NCBI RefSeq assembly: GCF_947568225.1
Contig: NZ_CANOOQ010000001.1
Span: 2,046,001 to 2,110,000, forward strand
DNA length: 64,000 bases
Reading direction: 5' to 3'
Source of the DNA: Faecalispora anaeroviscerum
GTDB lineage: Bacteria; Bacillota; Clostridia; Oscillospirales; Acutalibacteraceae
A model generated the notes under the pieces. It was not told the origin of the DNA, ran no database searches, and was given only the letters and a program-made list of their open reading frames with translations. The position numbers and the translations under genes are program-made. This document shows positions 17,022-26,133 of this stretch, piece by piece; positions within the stretch are counted from its first letter, which is position 1; each line of letters opens with the position of its first letter.

Positions 17022-17659
17022 AATTGCGCCTCTTCCAATATGGCAAGAGTTTTGCGGGTTGTATCTGCAATATGCTCTTCCCCTTTTACAATGAACAGTT
17101 TTCCCTGCTTCTGGTAGTATTCCTTCAGCGGTTCGGTCTGCTCATGGTAAACCTTCAGCCGTTCCTTCACTGTTTCGGGCTGGTCATCCTTACGCTGAGA
17201 AAGGGTGCCGCCGCACTTGTCGCAAACACCGTCTACCTGGCTGGGTTTGTACCGCACATGGTAGATGGCACCGCATTTGTCGCAGACACGGCGTCCGGAT
17301 ATTCTGGCAACGATGTCCTCGTCGGTCACCTCAATATCAATGACCTTATCGATCGGAAATCCCATTGTATCCAGAGCCTCGGCCTGAACGATGGTTCTCG
17401 GAAAACCGTCCAGGATAAATCCGTTTTCACAGTCGCCCTTAGCCAGTCTTTCCTCAATGATACCGATGACGGTTTCATCGGGGACCAGCTGGCCGGCTTC
17501 CATATAGGACTTTGCTTTCCGGCCCATTTCAGTACCGCTTTTCAGCGCTTCTCGAATTATCGTTCCCGTAGAAATAGCGGGAATAGACAAACGCTCGCAG
17601 ATCACTTCCGCCTGCGTGCCCTTGCCGGCGCCCGGAGCGCCAAGAAGTATGATTTTCAT
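17018..17659 (-). CDS. adk: adenylate kinase, zinc-containing
   Basis: 213 residues. Balances ATP + AMP with 2 ADP. P-loop GAPGAGKGT at 7-15; the NMP-binding DGFPRT motif follows; the LID domain holds four cysteines (CDKC ... CDKC, around 126-152) that bind structural zinc, as in most Gram-positives. Located between secY and map as in the spc operon. Confidence 0.98.
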   Translation of the reverse strand: MKIILLGAPGAGKGTQAEVICERLSIPAISTGTIIREALKSGTEMGRKAKSYMEAGQLVPDETVIGIIEERLAKGDCENGFILDGFPRTIVQAEALDTMGFPIDKVIDIEVTDEDIVARISGRRVCDKCGAIYHVRYKPSQVDGVCDKCGGTLSQRKDDQPETVKERLKVYHEQTEPLKEYYQKQGKLFIVKGEEHIADTTRKTLAILEEAQL

Positions 17660-17704
17660 AATCCTTTTCCCTCTCTCCCCATGTTGTTTTCAAAAGCTTA
17701 CCTG

Positions 17705-19033
17705 TCAATCAAGAAAGCCCTTGTAGTGGCGCATCATCATCTGAGATTCCATCTGTTTGACTGTATCCAGAGCGACGCCCACCAAAATGATAAGAGAGGT
17801 ACCGCCCAGCGACATATTGTGCATTCCCGTAGCCGCACCAAAAATGATGGGCAGCAGGGCAACCACGGCCAGGAACAGAGCGCCAATCAGGGTAAGCTTG
17901 GAGAGAATCCTAGAAATAAAATCGGAGGTCGGCTTACCCGGGCGAACACCCGGAATCGTGCCGTTGCTTTGACGAAGATTATTGGCCATTTCAATCGGAT
18001 TATACTGAATGGTAACATAGAAATACGCAAACATAACAATCAGAAGGAAATACATTACCGAGTACATCCAGCCGGTAGTGGAGAAAGCATCCAGAAAACC
18101 TTTCCAGAAGCCGCTCTTCGGGTTGGTAAACAGCTGAATGGTGCTGGGAATGGCCAGAATCGAGCTTGCGAAGATGATCGGCATAACGCCGGACATCGCA
18201 ATCTTGATCGGAATATGGCTGGACTGACCACCGTACATTTTGCGGCCCACCATGCGCTTGGCATACTGAATCGGAATCCGGCGCTCGGAGTTGTTCATCA
18301 AAACGATGAACCAAATGATCGCCAGGAACAAAACGACGAAAATCGGAACAAACACATAATACTTGCCATAGGTAGAAGGATCCTGATTTGCAATCGACAG
18401 GTATTTGCCCAGCGTGTTCAAGATATGCGGCATACGCGCCACAATACCGGAGAACAGCAGGATCGAAATACCGTTGCCGATACCGTACTTATTCACCTGC
18501 TCACCCATCCACATCATCAAAGCCGTACCGGCAGTGAAGGTGAAGATGATAACCACAGCGGAGAAAGCCTGTTCCCATCCCTTGTTAAACATAGTGATGG
18601 GAGTGCCTTCATACGAGCTGTTGTGCAGATAGAAGTAGTAAGCGGTACCCTGAATCAGGCCCAGCACAACGGTAATATAACGGGTAATGGCGGCAATCTT
18701 CTTGCGGCCCTCTTCGCCCTCTTTGGCCAAGCGCTCCAGAGGAGGCAGGGCCACAGTCAGCAGCTGCAAAATAATGGAGCTGTTGATATAGGGTGTAACG
18801 CTCATGGCAAACAGGGTGGCGTTCGCGAACGCACCGCCGGAGAGCATGTCTAAATACCCCAGCGCATTGCCCGACTCGCCAACCTGGCCCATTAAACCCT
18901 GAAGGGCTTCTACGTTCAGGAACGGCACCGTAATTACGGCGCCAAACCGGAACACAACGATTATGAACAGTGTAAACAGAATCTTTTTACGCAGATCGGG
19001 AATTGCCCAGGCATTCTTCATTGTAGAAAACAA
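17705..19033 (-). CDS. secY: protein translocase subunit SecY
   Basis: 442 residues with ten predicted membrane helices; pore of the Sec translocon. N-terminal MFSTMKNAWAIPDLRKKILF, the plug/TM2 region around LDMLSGGAFANATLFAMSVTPYIN, and the conserved cytosolic loop with RRIPIQYAKRMVG. It starts two bases after the rplO stop codon. Confidence 0.98.
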   Translation of the reverse strand: MFSTMKNAWAIPDLRKKILFTLFIIVVFRFGAVITVPFLNVEALQGLMGQVGESGNALGYLDMLSGGAFANATLFAMSVTPYINSSIILQLLTVALPPLERLAKEGEEGRKKIAAITRYITVVLGLIQGTAYYFYLHNSSYEGTPITMFNKGWEQAFSAVVIIFTFTAGTALMMWMGEQVNKYGIGNGISILLFSGIVARMPHILNTLGKYLSIANQDPSTYGKYYVFVPIFVVLFLAIIWFIVLMNNSERRIPIQYAKRMVGRKMYGGQSSHIPIKIAMSGVMPIIFASSILAIPSTIQLFTNPKSGFWKGFLDAFSTTGWMYSVMYFLLIVMFAYFYVTIQYNPIEMANNLRQSNGTIPGVRPGKPTSDFISRILSKLTLIGALFLAVVALLPIIFGAATGMHNMSLGGTSLIILVGVALDTVKQMESQMMMRHYKGFLD

Positions 19034-19034
19034 C

Positions 19035-19475
19035 TCAGATCACCTCTGCCTTCCCACCGGCAGCCTCAATCTTCTGCTTTGCCGCTTCAGAGAAGGCCGT
19101 TGCCTTTACTGTCAAGCTCTTAGACAGCTTGCCGTTTGAAAGAATTTTCACTCCGTCAAAGGAATTCTTCACGATACCGGCATCCAACAACGCCTGAATA
19201 TCAACCACCGCGCCGTTTTCAAAGGATTCCAGCGTACCAACGTTGATCGCAACGATGTCCTTCGCAAAAATATTGACAAAGCCTCTTTTGGGGATTCGTC
19301 TCTGCAGAGGCATCTGACCGCCTTCAAAACCTGCACGGAATCCACGGCCGGATCTGGCCTTCTGGCCTTTATGACCCTTGCCGGAGGTTTTGCCCCAGCC
19401 GGAGCCATGTCCTCTGCCGATTCTACGGGCCTTTTGGGTGGACCCGGGTACTGCAGATAAGTCATGCAACTTCAT
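19035..19475 (-). CDS. rplO: 50S ribosomal protein L15
   Basis: 146 residues starting MKLHDLSAVPGSTQKARRIG; Gly/Arg-rich N-terminal extension threading into 23S rRNA, with the GFEGGQMPLQRRIPKRGF signature. Located between rpmD and secY. Confidence 0.97.
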   Translation of the reverse strand: MKLHDLSAVPGSTQKARRIGRGHGSGWGKTSGKGHKGQKARSGRGFRAGFEGGQMPLQRRIPKRGFVNIFAKDIVAINVGTLESFENGAVVDIQALLDAGIVKNSFDGVKILSNGKLSKSLTVKATAFSEAAKQKIEAAGGKAEVI

Positions 19476-19493
19476 TTACTCGCACCTCCTTGC

Positions 19494-19673
19494 TTACGCT
19501 TTGCTTACCTCGATGAGGTGGATAATTTTTGCCACCTTGCCTTTGGTCTGAGGATTATCGGGCTGCTCGGTGCAGTCGCCGATCTTATGCAAACCAAGGG
19601 ACTGAGCGGTCGCAATCTGGTCCTTGTGGCTGCCGATCAGGCTTTTTACCAACTTGATATGAATCTGTGCCAT
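19494..19673 (-). CDS. rpmD: 50S ribosomal protein L30
   Basis: 59 residues from the ATG at 19673 (MAQIHIKLVKSLIGSHKDQI). The frame stays open a further 37 codons upstream into rpsE, but a GGGGG ribosome binding site and family length fix the start here. Confidence 0.96.
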   Translation of the reverse strand: MAQIHIKLVKSLIGSHKDQIATAQSLGLHKIGDCTEQPDNPQTKGKVAKIIHLIEVSKA

Positions 19674-19689
19674 ATTGCTGCCCCCCTTG

Positions 19690-20187
19690 TTACAGAATCT
19701 CTTTTGCTGATTTACCGCGAACAGCAGCAACCTCGTCGGCAGTACGCAGCTCAGCGAGACCTTCGATGGTCGCACGAACCACATTGCACGGGTTGTTGGA
19801 GCGCAGCGCCTTGGTACGGATATCTTTGATACCTGCGGATTCTACCACCGCACGAACCGCACCGCCGGCGATAACACCGGTACCAGGAGCGGCAGGCTTC
19901 ATCAGAACACGGCCTGCGCCGTATACACCGATCACCTCGTGAGGGATTGTGCTGCCGCGCAGAGAAACCTTAATCAGGTTCTTCTTGGCATCCTCAATCC
20001 CCTTGCGGATGGAATCCGGAACTTCGCCTGCTTTACCAATACCGAAACCGACTGTTCCGTTGCCGTCACCGACAACTACCAGCGCGGCGAACTTGAAGAT
20101 ACGGCCGCCCTTTACGGTTTTGGATACACGGTTGATGGCAACCACGCGTTCTTTCAGGTCCATAGTAGATGCGTCAATTCTAGCCAA
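19690..20187 (-). CDS. rpsE: 30S ribosomal protein S5
   Basis: 165 residues; double-stranded RNA-binding N-terminal half (RVSKTVKGGRIFKFAALVVVG) and an S5-type C-terminal fold. A translation fidelity protein; changes in the loop around VKGGR affect spectinomycin response in this family. AAGGAGG precedes the ATG. Confidence 0.97.
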   Translation of the reverse strand: MARIDASTMDLKERVVAINRVSKTVKGGRIFKFAALVVVGDGNGTVGFGIGKAGEVPDSIRKGIEDAKKNLIKVSLRGSTIPHEVIGVYGAGRVLMKPAAPGTGVIAGGAVRAVVESAGIKDIRTKALRSNNPCNVVRATIEGLAELRTADEVAAVRGKSAKEIL

Positions 20188-20204
20188 AAGTATTCCTCCT
20201 TCTC

Positions 20205-20564
20205 TCAGAACTTGAGGCCGCCCTCGCGGGCGCCTTCGGCCAGCTCTTTGACGCGGCCGTGGAAAATATAACCGCCGCGATCAAATACGACCTCGGTGAT
20301 CCCCTTCTCTGCCGCACGCTTGGCGATCATTTCGCCAACCTGCTTTGCGGCTTCCTTGTTTCCGCCATTGCCAGTAAACTCTTTGTCCAGCGTGGAAGCT
20401 GCCGCGAGAGTAACTCCCGCAACATCGTCGATAATCTGGGCATAGATGTTCTTGGCGGAGCGGAATACATTCAGGCGCGGGCGCTCTGCAGTGCCCGAAA
20501 CCTTGCCGCGCACACGACGGTGGCGGTTCAGCCTGGCTTTATTTGTATCAGCCTTGTTCACCAT
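20205..20564 (-). CDS. rplR: 50S ribosomal protein L18
   Basis: 119 residues; binds 5S rRNA together with L5 and L25. Arg-rich N-terminus (RLNRHRRVRGKVSGTAERPRL) and the C-terminal VFDRGGYIFHGRVKELAEGAREGGL signature. Located between rplF and rpsE. Confidence 0.97.
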   Translation of the reverse strand: MVNKADTNKARLNRHRRVRGKVSGTAERPRLNVFRSAKNIYAQIIDDVAGVTLAAASTLDKEFTGNGGNKEAAKQVGEMIAKRAAEKGITEVVFDRGGYIFHGRVKELAEGAREGGLKF

Positions 20565-20584
20565 ATTGATTCACTCTCCTTCAG

Positions 20585-21133
20585 TTACTTCTTAGAGCCC
20601 TTACCGGCCTTGCCTTCCTTACGGCGGACAAATTCACCAGCATAACGAATTCCCTTGCCCTTATACGGCTCCGGCGGACGTTTCTCGCGGACTTCCGCGG
20701 CAAACTGGCCAACCTTCTGCTTATCAATACCATGAATGATAATCTTGTTGGGCGTGGGAGCTTCGATCTGGATTTCGTCTGTTTCAGACACGATCACCTG
20801 ATGGGAATACCCCAGGTTCATGACCAGGTCCTTGCCCTGCTTCTGTACACGGTAACCAACACCCAGAACATCGAGCTCCTTTTTAAAGCCCTCTGTCACG
20901 CCGACCACCATGTTGTGCACCAGCGTGCGGGTCAGTCCGTGCAGCGCACGGTTTTCCTTCTCGTCGTTCGGGCGGGTTACGATAACCTCGCTGCCCTCCT
21001 GAGAGATCGTCATGTTCGGGTGGAACTGCTGAGTCAGAGTTCCCTTCGCTCCCTTAACAGTAACAACGTTGCCGTCGATTTTCACTTCGACACCAGCGGG
21101 AATATTTATGGGTTTTCTTCCAATTCGCGACAT
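20585..21133 (-). CDS. rplF: 50S ribosomal protein L6
   Basis: 182 residues from the ATG at 21133 (MSRIGRKPINIPAGVEV) with GGGGGTG upstream; the extra 16 upstream codons in frame are not family-like. Two L6 repeats; the C-terminal PEPYKGKGIRYAGEFVRRKEGKAG binds the sarcin-ricin region. Confidence 0.97.
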   Translation of the reverse strand: MSRIGRKPINIPAGVEVKIDGNVVTVKGAKGTLTQQFHPNMTISQEGSEVIVTRPNDEKENRALHGLTRTLVHNMVVGVTEGFKKELDVLGVGYRVQKQGKDLVMNLGYSHQVIVSETDEIQIEAPTPNKIIIHGIDKQKVGQFAAEVREKRPPEPYKGKGIRYAGEFVRRKEGKAGKGSKK

Positions 21134-21149
21134 AATAGCACCCCCTTGT

Positions 21150-21548
21150 TTACCAAATAAACGCCAGAACTTCGCCGCCAATATTCTCTTTGCGCGCCTG
21201 ACGATCCGTCATAACGCCCTTGGAGGTAGAAATGACCGCGATGCCGAGGCCCTTGAGAACCTTGGGCAGATCTTCTGCGTTGGAATAAATGCGCAGGCCG
21301 GGCTTAGACACCCTACGCAGGCCTTTGATGACGGGGGTTTTGCCCTCGCCGTACTTCAGATTCACTTTCAGAATCCCCTGTTTGCCGTCCTCGATCACCG
21401 TGTAGTTCTTTACATATCCCTCTTCAACCAGAATCTTTATAATAGACTCCTTCATGTTGCTTTTAGGGATCTGAACGGAATCGTGCTTGGCAGCATTCGC
21501 GTTGCGAATACGGGTGAGCAAATCAGCAATTGTATCTGTAATCTGCAT
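21150..21548 (-). CDS. rpsH: 30S ribosomal protein S8
   Basis: 132 residues starting MQITDTIADLLTRIRNANAAKH; central 16S rRNA binder. In E. coli S8 is the autogenous repressor of the spc operon; no matching site was identified here. Signature STSKGVMTDRQARKENIGGE near the C-terminus. Confidence 0.97.
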   Translation of the reverse strand: MQITDTIADLLTRIRNANAAKHDSVQIPKSNMKESIIKILVEEGYVKNYTVIEDGKQGILKVNLKYGEGKTPVIKGLRRVSKPGLRIYSNAEDLPKVLKGLGIAVISTSKGVMTDRQARKENIGGEVLAFIW

Positions 21549-21566
21549 ACCGTTCCCTCCTTTGCT

Positions 21567-21752
21567 TTACCAGCTGGCTTTTTTCACGCCCGGGATCTCA
21601 CCCTTATGGGCAAGCTCGCGGAAGCATATGCGGCAAATCCCGAACTTGCGGAGATAAGCATGCGGCCGGCCGCAAATTTTGCAGCGGTTATGCTCTCTGG
21701 AGGAAAATTTTGCCGTCCTCATTTGTTTGATTTTCATTGATGTTTTGGCCAC
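21567..21752 (-). CDS. rpsN: 30S ribosomal protein S14, type Z
   Basis: 61 residues, short zinc form with C24-x2-C27 and C40-x2-C43 (CKIC and CRIC). Only this C+ copy is visible in the window. Located between rplE and rpsH. Confidence 0.97.
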   Translation of the reverse strand: MAKTSMKIKQMRTAKFSSREHNRCKICGRPHAYLRKFGICRICFRELAHKGEIPGVKKASW

Positions 21753-21764
21753 AATAATCCCTCC

Positions 21765-22304
21765 TTATCTCGCAAACGGAGCGCCCATCAGCGTCAGCAG
21801 CTCGCGGGCCTCTTCGTCAGTTTTTGCAGTAGTTACGAAGCAAATATCCATTCCGCGCACCTTGTCGATCTTATCGTACTCGATCTCGGGGAAAATCAGC
21901 TGCTCCTTGATGCCCATGTTGTAGTTGCCGCGCCCGTCAAAGGAATTCGGATTAATCCCTCTAAAGTCTCTGACGCGGGGCAATGCGACGTTGAAGAAAC
22001 GATCAACGAACTCATACATGTGATTGCCTCTAAGCGTAACCTTCACACCGATGTTCATGCCTTCACGCAGCTTAAAGTTCGCAACGGATTTCTTCGCCTT
22101 GCAAACCTGGGGCTTCTGGCCGGTAATCGCTGCAATGTCAGTCATGATAGTGTCGATTACCTTCGCGTTGTCGCGAGCTTCTCCGGCGCCTACATTAATG
22201 ACGATTTTTTCGAGCTTGGGGATCTCCATCACGCTCCCGTAGGTGAATTTCTTCATCAGCGCGGGCGAGACCTCCTGCTTGTAAAACTCCTTCAGTCTGG
22301 CCAT
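21765..22304 (-). CDS. rplE: 50S ribosomal protein L5
   Basis: 179 residues from the ATG at 22304 (MARLKEFYKQEVSPALMKKF); an in-frame upstream extension of 15 codons overlaps the rplX end and is not part of the family. L5 binds 5S rRNA and contacts P-site tRNA. GGAGG lies about eleven bases upstream, a slightly long spacing. Confidence 0.97.
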   Translation of the reverse strand: MARLKEFYKQEVSPALMKKFTYGSVMEIPKLEKIVINVGAGEARDNAKVIDTIMTDIAAITGQKPQVCKAKKSVANFKLREGMNIGVKVTLRGNHMYEFVDRFFNVALPRVRDFRGINPNSFDGRGNYNMGIKEQLIFPEIEYDKIDKVRGMDICFVTTAKTDEEARELLTLMGAPFAR

Positions 22305-22321
22305 GTCGTATCTTTCCTCCC

Positions 22322-22642
22322 TTACAGCGACTCGCCGCATTTTACGCAAACGCGGTCTTTGGTGCCGTCCTCATAGAGCTTATGCGCAACACGAGTGGGC
22401 TTTCCGCAGCGAGGGCAAACGATCTGAACCTTGCAGGCGTACAAAGCGCCCTCGGCCTTTACGAGTCCGCCCGGGGCACCCATTTTGCGGGGTTTCACAT
22501 GCTTTGTTACCATGTTGCGGCCCTCAACGATCACTTTACCCTCTTTAGGGCTAACCGCCAGAACCTTCCCCTTTTTGCCGCGCTCTTTGCCGCTCAAAAT
22601 GATGACGGTGTCACCAGTTTTTACATGAACTTTGTTATTCAT
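22322..22642 (-). CDS. rplX: 50S ribosomal protein L24
   Basis: 106 residues with an N-terminal KOW motif (KVHVKTGDTVIILSGKERGKKG); assembly initiator protein for the 50S subunit. It carries two CxxC pairs (CPRC ... CVKC) in its C-terminal part, suggesting a zinc site as in many Gram-positive L24 proteins. Confidence 0.97.
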   Translation of the reverse strand: MNNKVHVKTGDTVIILSGKERGKKGKVLAVSPKEGKVIVEGRNMVTKHVKPRKMGAPGGLVKAEGALYACKVQIVCPRCGKPTRVAHKLYEDGTKDRVCVKCGESL

Positions 22643-22658
22643 TAGTGAGCACCTCCAT

Positions 22659-23027
22659 TCACAGTACTTCCGGGGCCAGGCTTAAGATCTTCAGGTAGTC
22701 CTTATCGCGCAGCTCTCTGGCAACAGGCCCGAAGATACGAGTGCCCCTGGGGTTTTTATCATCTTTAATCAGAACCGCCGCGTTTTCGTCGAAGCGGATA
22801 TACGTTCCGTCGTGGCGGCGAACGCCAAAAGCGGTACGAACAATAACCGCCTTAACAACGTCGCCTTTTTTAACAACGCCGCCGGGTGCTGCTTTTTTGA
22901 CCGAAGCTACCACAACGTCGCCAATATTGGCATACCTTCTGCCGGTGCCGCCCAGCACGCGAATGCACATAAGCTCTTTCGCGCCGGTGTTGTCGGCAAC
23001 CTTGAGGTAAGTCTGCTGTTGTATCAC
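22659..23027 (-). CDS. rplN: 50S ribosomal protein L14
   Basis: 122 residues (MIQQQTYLKVADNTGAKELM); interface protein bound by RsfS and by translation GTPases in this family. Contains the GGTGRRYANIGDVVVASVKK signature. Located between rpsQ and rplX. Confidence 0.98.
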   Translation of the reverse strand: MIQQQTYLKVADNTGAKELMCIRVLGGTGRRYANIGDVVVASVKKAAPGGVVKKGDVVKAVIVRTAFGVRRHDGTYIRFDENAAVLIKDDKNPRGTRIFGPVARELRDKDYLKILSLAPEVL

Positions 23028-23055
23028 AGTGCGTTCCTCCTTCGCTGAAAGCTAC

Positions 23056-23313
23056 TTATTTGGCTTTCTCAATAATCTCGACAAGACGCCATCTTTTTTC
23101 TTTGGAAAGGGGACGGGTCTCCATCACACGCACTCGATCACCGATATTGCATTCATTCTTTTCGTCATGAACTTTCAGTTTAACGGTACGCTTGATAATC
23201 TTGTTGTAAAGCGGATGCTTCACGCTGTCTTGGATAGCGACAACGGCGGTTTTGTCCATCTTATTGCTGACGACCTTGCCGACGTTGGTTTTTCTCATAT
23301 TTCTGTCACTCAC
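23056..23313 (-). CDS. rpsQ: 30S ribosomal protein S17
   Basis: 85 residues, an OB fold (MSDRNMRKTNVGKVVSNKMDKTAVV; C-terminal GDRVRVMETRPLSKEKRWRL). Early 16S binder. Between rpmC and rplN, the normal order. Confidence 0.97.
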   Translation of the reverse strand: MSDRNMRKTNVGKVVSNKMDKTAVVAIQDSVKHPLYNKIIKRTVKLKVHDEKNECNIGDRVRVMETRPLSKEKRWRLVEIIEKAK

Positions 23314-23333
23314 AGCTTAATCCTCCCTTCCCA

Positions 23334-23540
23334 TTACGCTTTCGCGCTGTCCTTAAGCTCATTTCCACGCAACACGGTCTTGATGCGGGCAATGTCTTTT
23401 TTGACAGCGGAAATTCGCATCGGGTTGTCAAGCTGATTAATGGCAAGCTGAAAACGCAGGTTGAAAAGCTCTTCCTTCAGATCCTTCAGCTTGCTCTGCA
23501 GCTCTTCGGTTGTCAACTCTCTAATCTCTGCGGCCTTCAT
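23334..23540 (-). CDS. rpmC: 50S ribosomal protein L29
   Basis: 68 residues, two-helix hairpin (MKAAEIRELTTEELQSKLKD; LRFQLAINQLDNPMRI). Located at the tunnel exit near L23, a docking area for SRP and trigger factor. It overlaps rplP by four bases. Confidence 0.97.
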   Translation of the reverse strand: MKAAEIRELTTEELQSKLKDLKEELFNLRFQLAINQLDNPMRISAVKKDIARIKTVLRGNELKDSAKA

Positions 23541-23965
23541 GATTGCTCACCACCCGTTTCTTCCTTCTTGACAAACTTGCATTTAATCGGCAGTTTGTTC
23601 GCAGCAAGGCGCATCGCCTCTCTGGCGGTTTCTTCGTTAATGCCGCCAATTTCAAACATCACTCTGCCGGGCTTAACAACAGCCACCCAGTACTCAGGTG
23701 CGCCCTTACCGGAACCCATGCGGGTTTCTGCCGGCTTCTTGGTAACAGGCTTATCGGGGAAAATCTTAATCCAGACTTTACCGAATCTCTTTGTGTAACG
23801 GGTCATGGCGATACGGGCAGCCTCAATCTGGTTCGAAGTGATCCAGGCCGGCTCAAGAGCCTGAAGGCCGAAATCGCCGTATACAACCGTACTGCCGCGA
23901 TATGCCTTACCGGTCATACGACCGCGGTGTACTCTGCGGTATTTTACGCGTTTAGGCAGCAACAT
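23537..23965 (-). CDS. rplP: 50S ribosomal protein L16
   Basis: 142 residues (MLLPKRVKYRRVHRGRMTGK); sits near the A-site and organises the central protuberance. Signature RMGSGKGAPEYWVAVVKPGR. Overlaps rpsC by one base and rpmC by four, so the three are translationally coupled. Confidence 0.98.
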   Translation of the reverse strand: MLLPKRVKYRRVHRGRMTGKAYRGSTVVYGDFGLQALEPAWITSNQIEAARIAMTRYTKRFGKVWIKIFPDKPVTKKPAETRMGSGKGAPEYWVAVVKPGRVMFEIGGINEETAREAMRLAANKLPIKCKFVKKEETGGEQS

Positions 23966-24630
23966 TATTTATTGCCTCCTTCCCTCTTGGGCTTGCGGTT
24001 ATCGTGCAGAACCTCGCCTCTGTAAATCCACACCTTTACGCCAATACGGCCATAGGTGGTAGCGGCCTCGGCAAAACCATAGTCAATGTCTGCGCGAATA
24101 GTCTGCAGCGGAATGGTACCCTCATGGTAATGCTCGGTACGGGCAATTTCAGCACCGCCCAAACGGCCGGAAACCTGAGTTTTAATGCCCTTCGCGCCGA
24201 GCTTCATGGCGCGGCCCATGCACTGCTTCATTGCACGGCGGAACGAAATTCTCTTTTCGAGCTGCTGAGCAATATTCTCTGCAACCAGCTGTGCGTTCAA
24301 ATCGGGGGATTTCACCTCAACGATATTGATGGATACCGGTTTACCCAGCATTGTTTCGCACTGCTGACGAAGCTTTTCGATCTCTGCGCCGCCCTTGCCA
24401 ATGACCATGCCGGGCTTTGCGCAGTGGATATGAACGCGAACCTTGGATGCGTCACGCTCAATCTCAATTTTCGGAACACCCGCGGAAGCGAGCTGCTTCT
24501 TCAGTGTTTTACGCAGCTTGTAATCCTCGACCAGGGTGTCGCCAAAGACATTGTCCTTCGCGAACCAGCGGGAATCCCAATCTTTAATTACGCCCACACG
24601 AAAGCCGTGGGGATTGATTTTCTGGCCCAT
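23965..24630 (-). CDS. rpsC: 30S ribosomal protein S3
   Basis: 221 residues; KH domain (VHIHCAKPGMVIGKGGAEIEKL) and the C-terminal domain lining the mRNA entry channel (helicase function). AGGAGG precedes the ATG (MGQKINPHGFRVGVIKDW). Confidence 0.98.
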   Translation of the reverse strand: MGQKINPHGFRVGVIKDWDSRWFAKDNVFGDTLVEDYKLRKTLKKQLASAGVPKIEIERDASKVRVHIHCAKPGMVIGKGGAEIEKLRQQCETMLGKPVSINIVEVKSPDLNAQLVAENIAQQLEKRISFRRAMKQCMGRAMKLGAKGIKTQVSGRLGGAEIARTEHYHEGTIPLQTIRADIDYGFAEAATTYGRIGVKVWIYRGEVLHDNRKPKREGGNK

Positions 24631-24645
24631 AGTTTACCTCCTCCG

Positions 24646-24981
24646 CTATTCTTTTTCCTTGAGCACGAGGGTAACGTGCGAAGTTCTTTTCAAAATTCTG
24701 AACGCGCGACCCTGCGCTCTGGGGCGAATGCGCTTGAGGATCGGGCCAGGGCTGACGAAGCACTGTGCAACGTACAGTCTGGTAACGTCCATGTTATGGT
24801 TATTCTCAGCATTTGCAATGGCCGACTTCAGCAGTTTCTGAAGGTCTTCGCATGCGGCCTTTGGGGTATGCTTCAGGATAGCCATAGCAAGGTCAGTCTC
24901 CTTGCCCCGGATCAAATCCAGCACAACTGACACCTTGCGGGGAGAAATACGGGCGTATTTCAAATAAGCCCTTGCTTCCAT
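24646..24981 (-). CDS. rplV: 50S ribosomal protein L22
   Basis: 111 residues from the ATG at 24981 (MEARAYLKYARISPRKV), AAAGGAG eight bases upstream; a GTG nine bases earlier is in frame but less well placed. Its beta-hairpin (about 80-95) lines the exit tunnel at the constriction where macrolides bind. Confidence 0.96.
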   Translation of the reverse strand: MEARAYLKYARISPRKVSVVLDLIRGKETDLAMAILKHTPKAACEDLQKLLKSAIANAENNHNMDVTRLYVAQCFVSPGPILKRIRPRAQGRAFRILKRTSHVTLVLKEKE

Positions 24982-25002
24982 TGTATACACTCCTTTCGGC
25001 CT

Positions 25003-25275
25003 TTATCTGGTGGTTTTAGATCCGGCGTGACCTTTAAAGGTTCTGGTGGGGGCAAACTCACCGAGCTTGTGCCCAACCATATCTTCGGTAACATAAACCG
25101 GAACATGCTTGCGGCCGTCATGGACGGCAATTGTATGACCGACGAAATCCGGGAAAATAATCGAAGCTCTGCTCCAGCTCTTCACGATTTTCTTTTCGCC
25201 GGCGGCGTTCATCTCTTGGATCCTCTTAAGCAGCACGGGCTGAACATAAGGACCCTTTTTCACACTTCTGCTCAT
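25003..25275 (-). CDS. rpsS: 30S ribosomal protein S19
   Basis: 90 residues (MSRSVKKGPYVQPVLLKRIQ), head protein bound with S13. Signature SWSRASIIFPDFVGHTIAVHDGRKHVPVY. Located between rplB and rplV. Confidence 0.98.
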   Translation of the reverse strand: MSRSVKKGPYVQPVLLKRIQEMNAAGEKKIVKSWSRASIIFPDFVGHTIAVHDGRKHVPVYVTEDMVGHKLGEFAPTRTFKGHAGSKTTR

Positions 25276-25299
25276 CAGTTAAGCTCCTTTCTGTCCGCC

Positions 25300-26133
25300 T
25301 TACTTGCTGTTTCTGCGCTTCACGATAAACTTATCGGAGCGGTTCTTCTTAGAACGGGTCTTGTAGCCCAGTGCGGGTTTACCCCAGGGGGTTACAGGGC
25401 CGGGACGACCAACGGGAGATTTACCTTCACCACCGCCATGGGGGTGATCGTTCGGGTTCATAACAGATCCGCGAACGGTAGGACGCCAGCCCATGTGGCG
25501 TTTACGACCGGCTTTACCGATCTTTACATTCTCGTGGTCGAGATTGCTGACCTGGCCGATGGTGGCCATGCACAGCTGAGAAACGTTGCGCAGTTCGCCG
25601 GAGGGCAAACGCAGCAGCGCCATGCCGTTTTCCTTCGCCATCAGCTGAGCCTGGTTGCCGGCCGCACGAGCCAGCTGGCCGCCCTTGCCGGGATACAGCT
25701 CAACGTTGTGGATGAAGGTACCGGTGGGGATGCTGCCAAGCGGAAGTGCGTTGCCGGGCTTAATATCGGCGCCGGCACCGGAAACAACCGTGTCACCGAC
25801 CTTGAGGCCGTGAGGAGCGATGATGTAGCTCTTCTGGCCATCCTCATATTGAACGAGCGCGATGAAAGCGGAGCGGTTCGGATCATACTCCAGAGTAAGA
25901 ACCTTCGCCGGAGCGTCTGCTCTCTGGCGCTTAAAATCGATCACGCGGTACTTTTTGCGGTTTCCGCCTCCGCGATGGCGAACCGTGATTCTGCCATAGC
26001 TGTTGCGGCCGGATCTTTTATTCAGCGGTTCGAGCAGGCTCTTTTCAGGGCCTTCCTTCGAAAGCTGAGAATAATCTGTTACCGACATATTGCGGCGACC
26101 CGCGGTCGTCGGTTTAAAATTGATAATAGGCAT
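25300..26133 (-). CDS. rplB: 50S ribosomal protein L2
   Basis: 277 residues; central to subunit association and the peptidyl-transferase centre. N-terminal MPIINFKPTTAGRRNMSV; the C-terminal VRGSVMNPNDHPHGGGEGK loop carries the conserved histidine of the family. The gap from rplW is 114 bases, long for this operon. Confidence 0.98.
   Translation of the reverse strand: MPIINFKPTTAGRRNMSVTDYSQLSKEGPEKSLLEPLNKRSGRNSYGRITVRHRGGGNRKKYRVIDFKRQRADAPAKVLTLEYDPNRSAFIALVQYEDGQKSYIIAPHGLKVGDTVVSGAGADIKPGNALPLGSIPTGTFIHNVELYPGKGGQLARAAGNQAQLMAKENGMALLRLPSGELRNVSQLCMATIGQVSNLDHENVKIGKAGRKRHMGWRPTVRGSVMNPNDHPHGGGEGKSPVGRPGPVTPWGKPALGYKTRSKKNRSDKFIVKRRNSK

Noticed and set aside
17024..18853. 609-codon rightward open frame opposite adk and secY
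   Set aside because: Antisense to two well-supported essential genes, His/Asn/Gln-rich composition typical of reverse-frame shadows, and no family resemblance.
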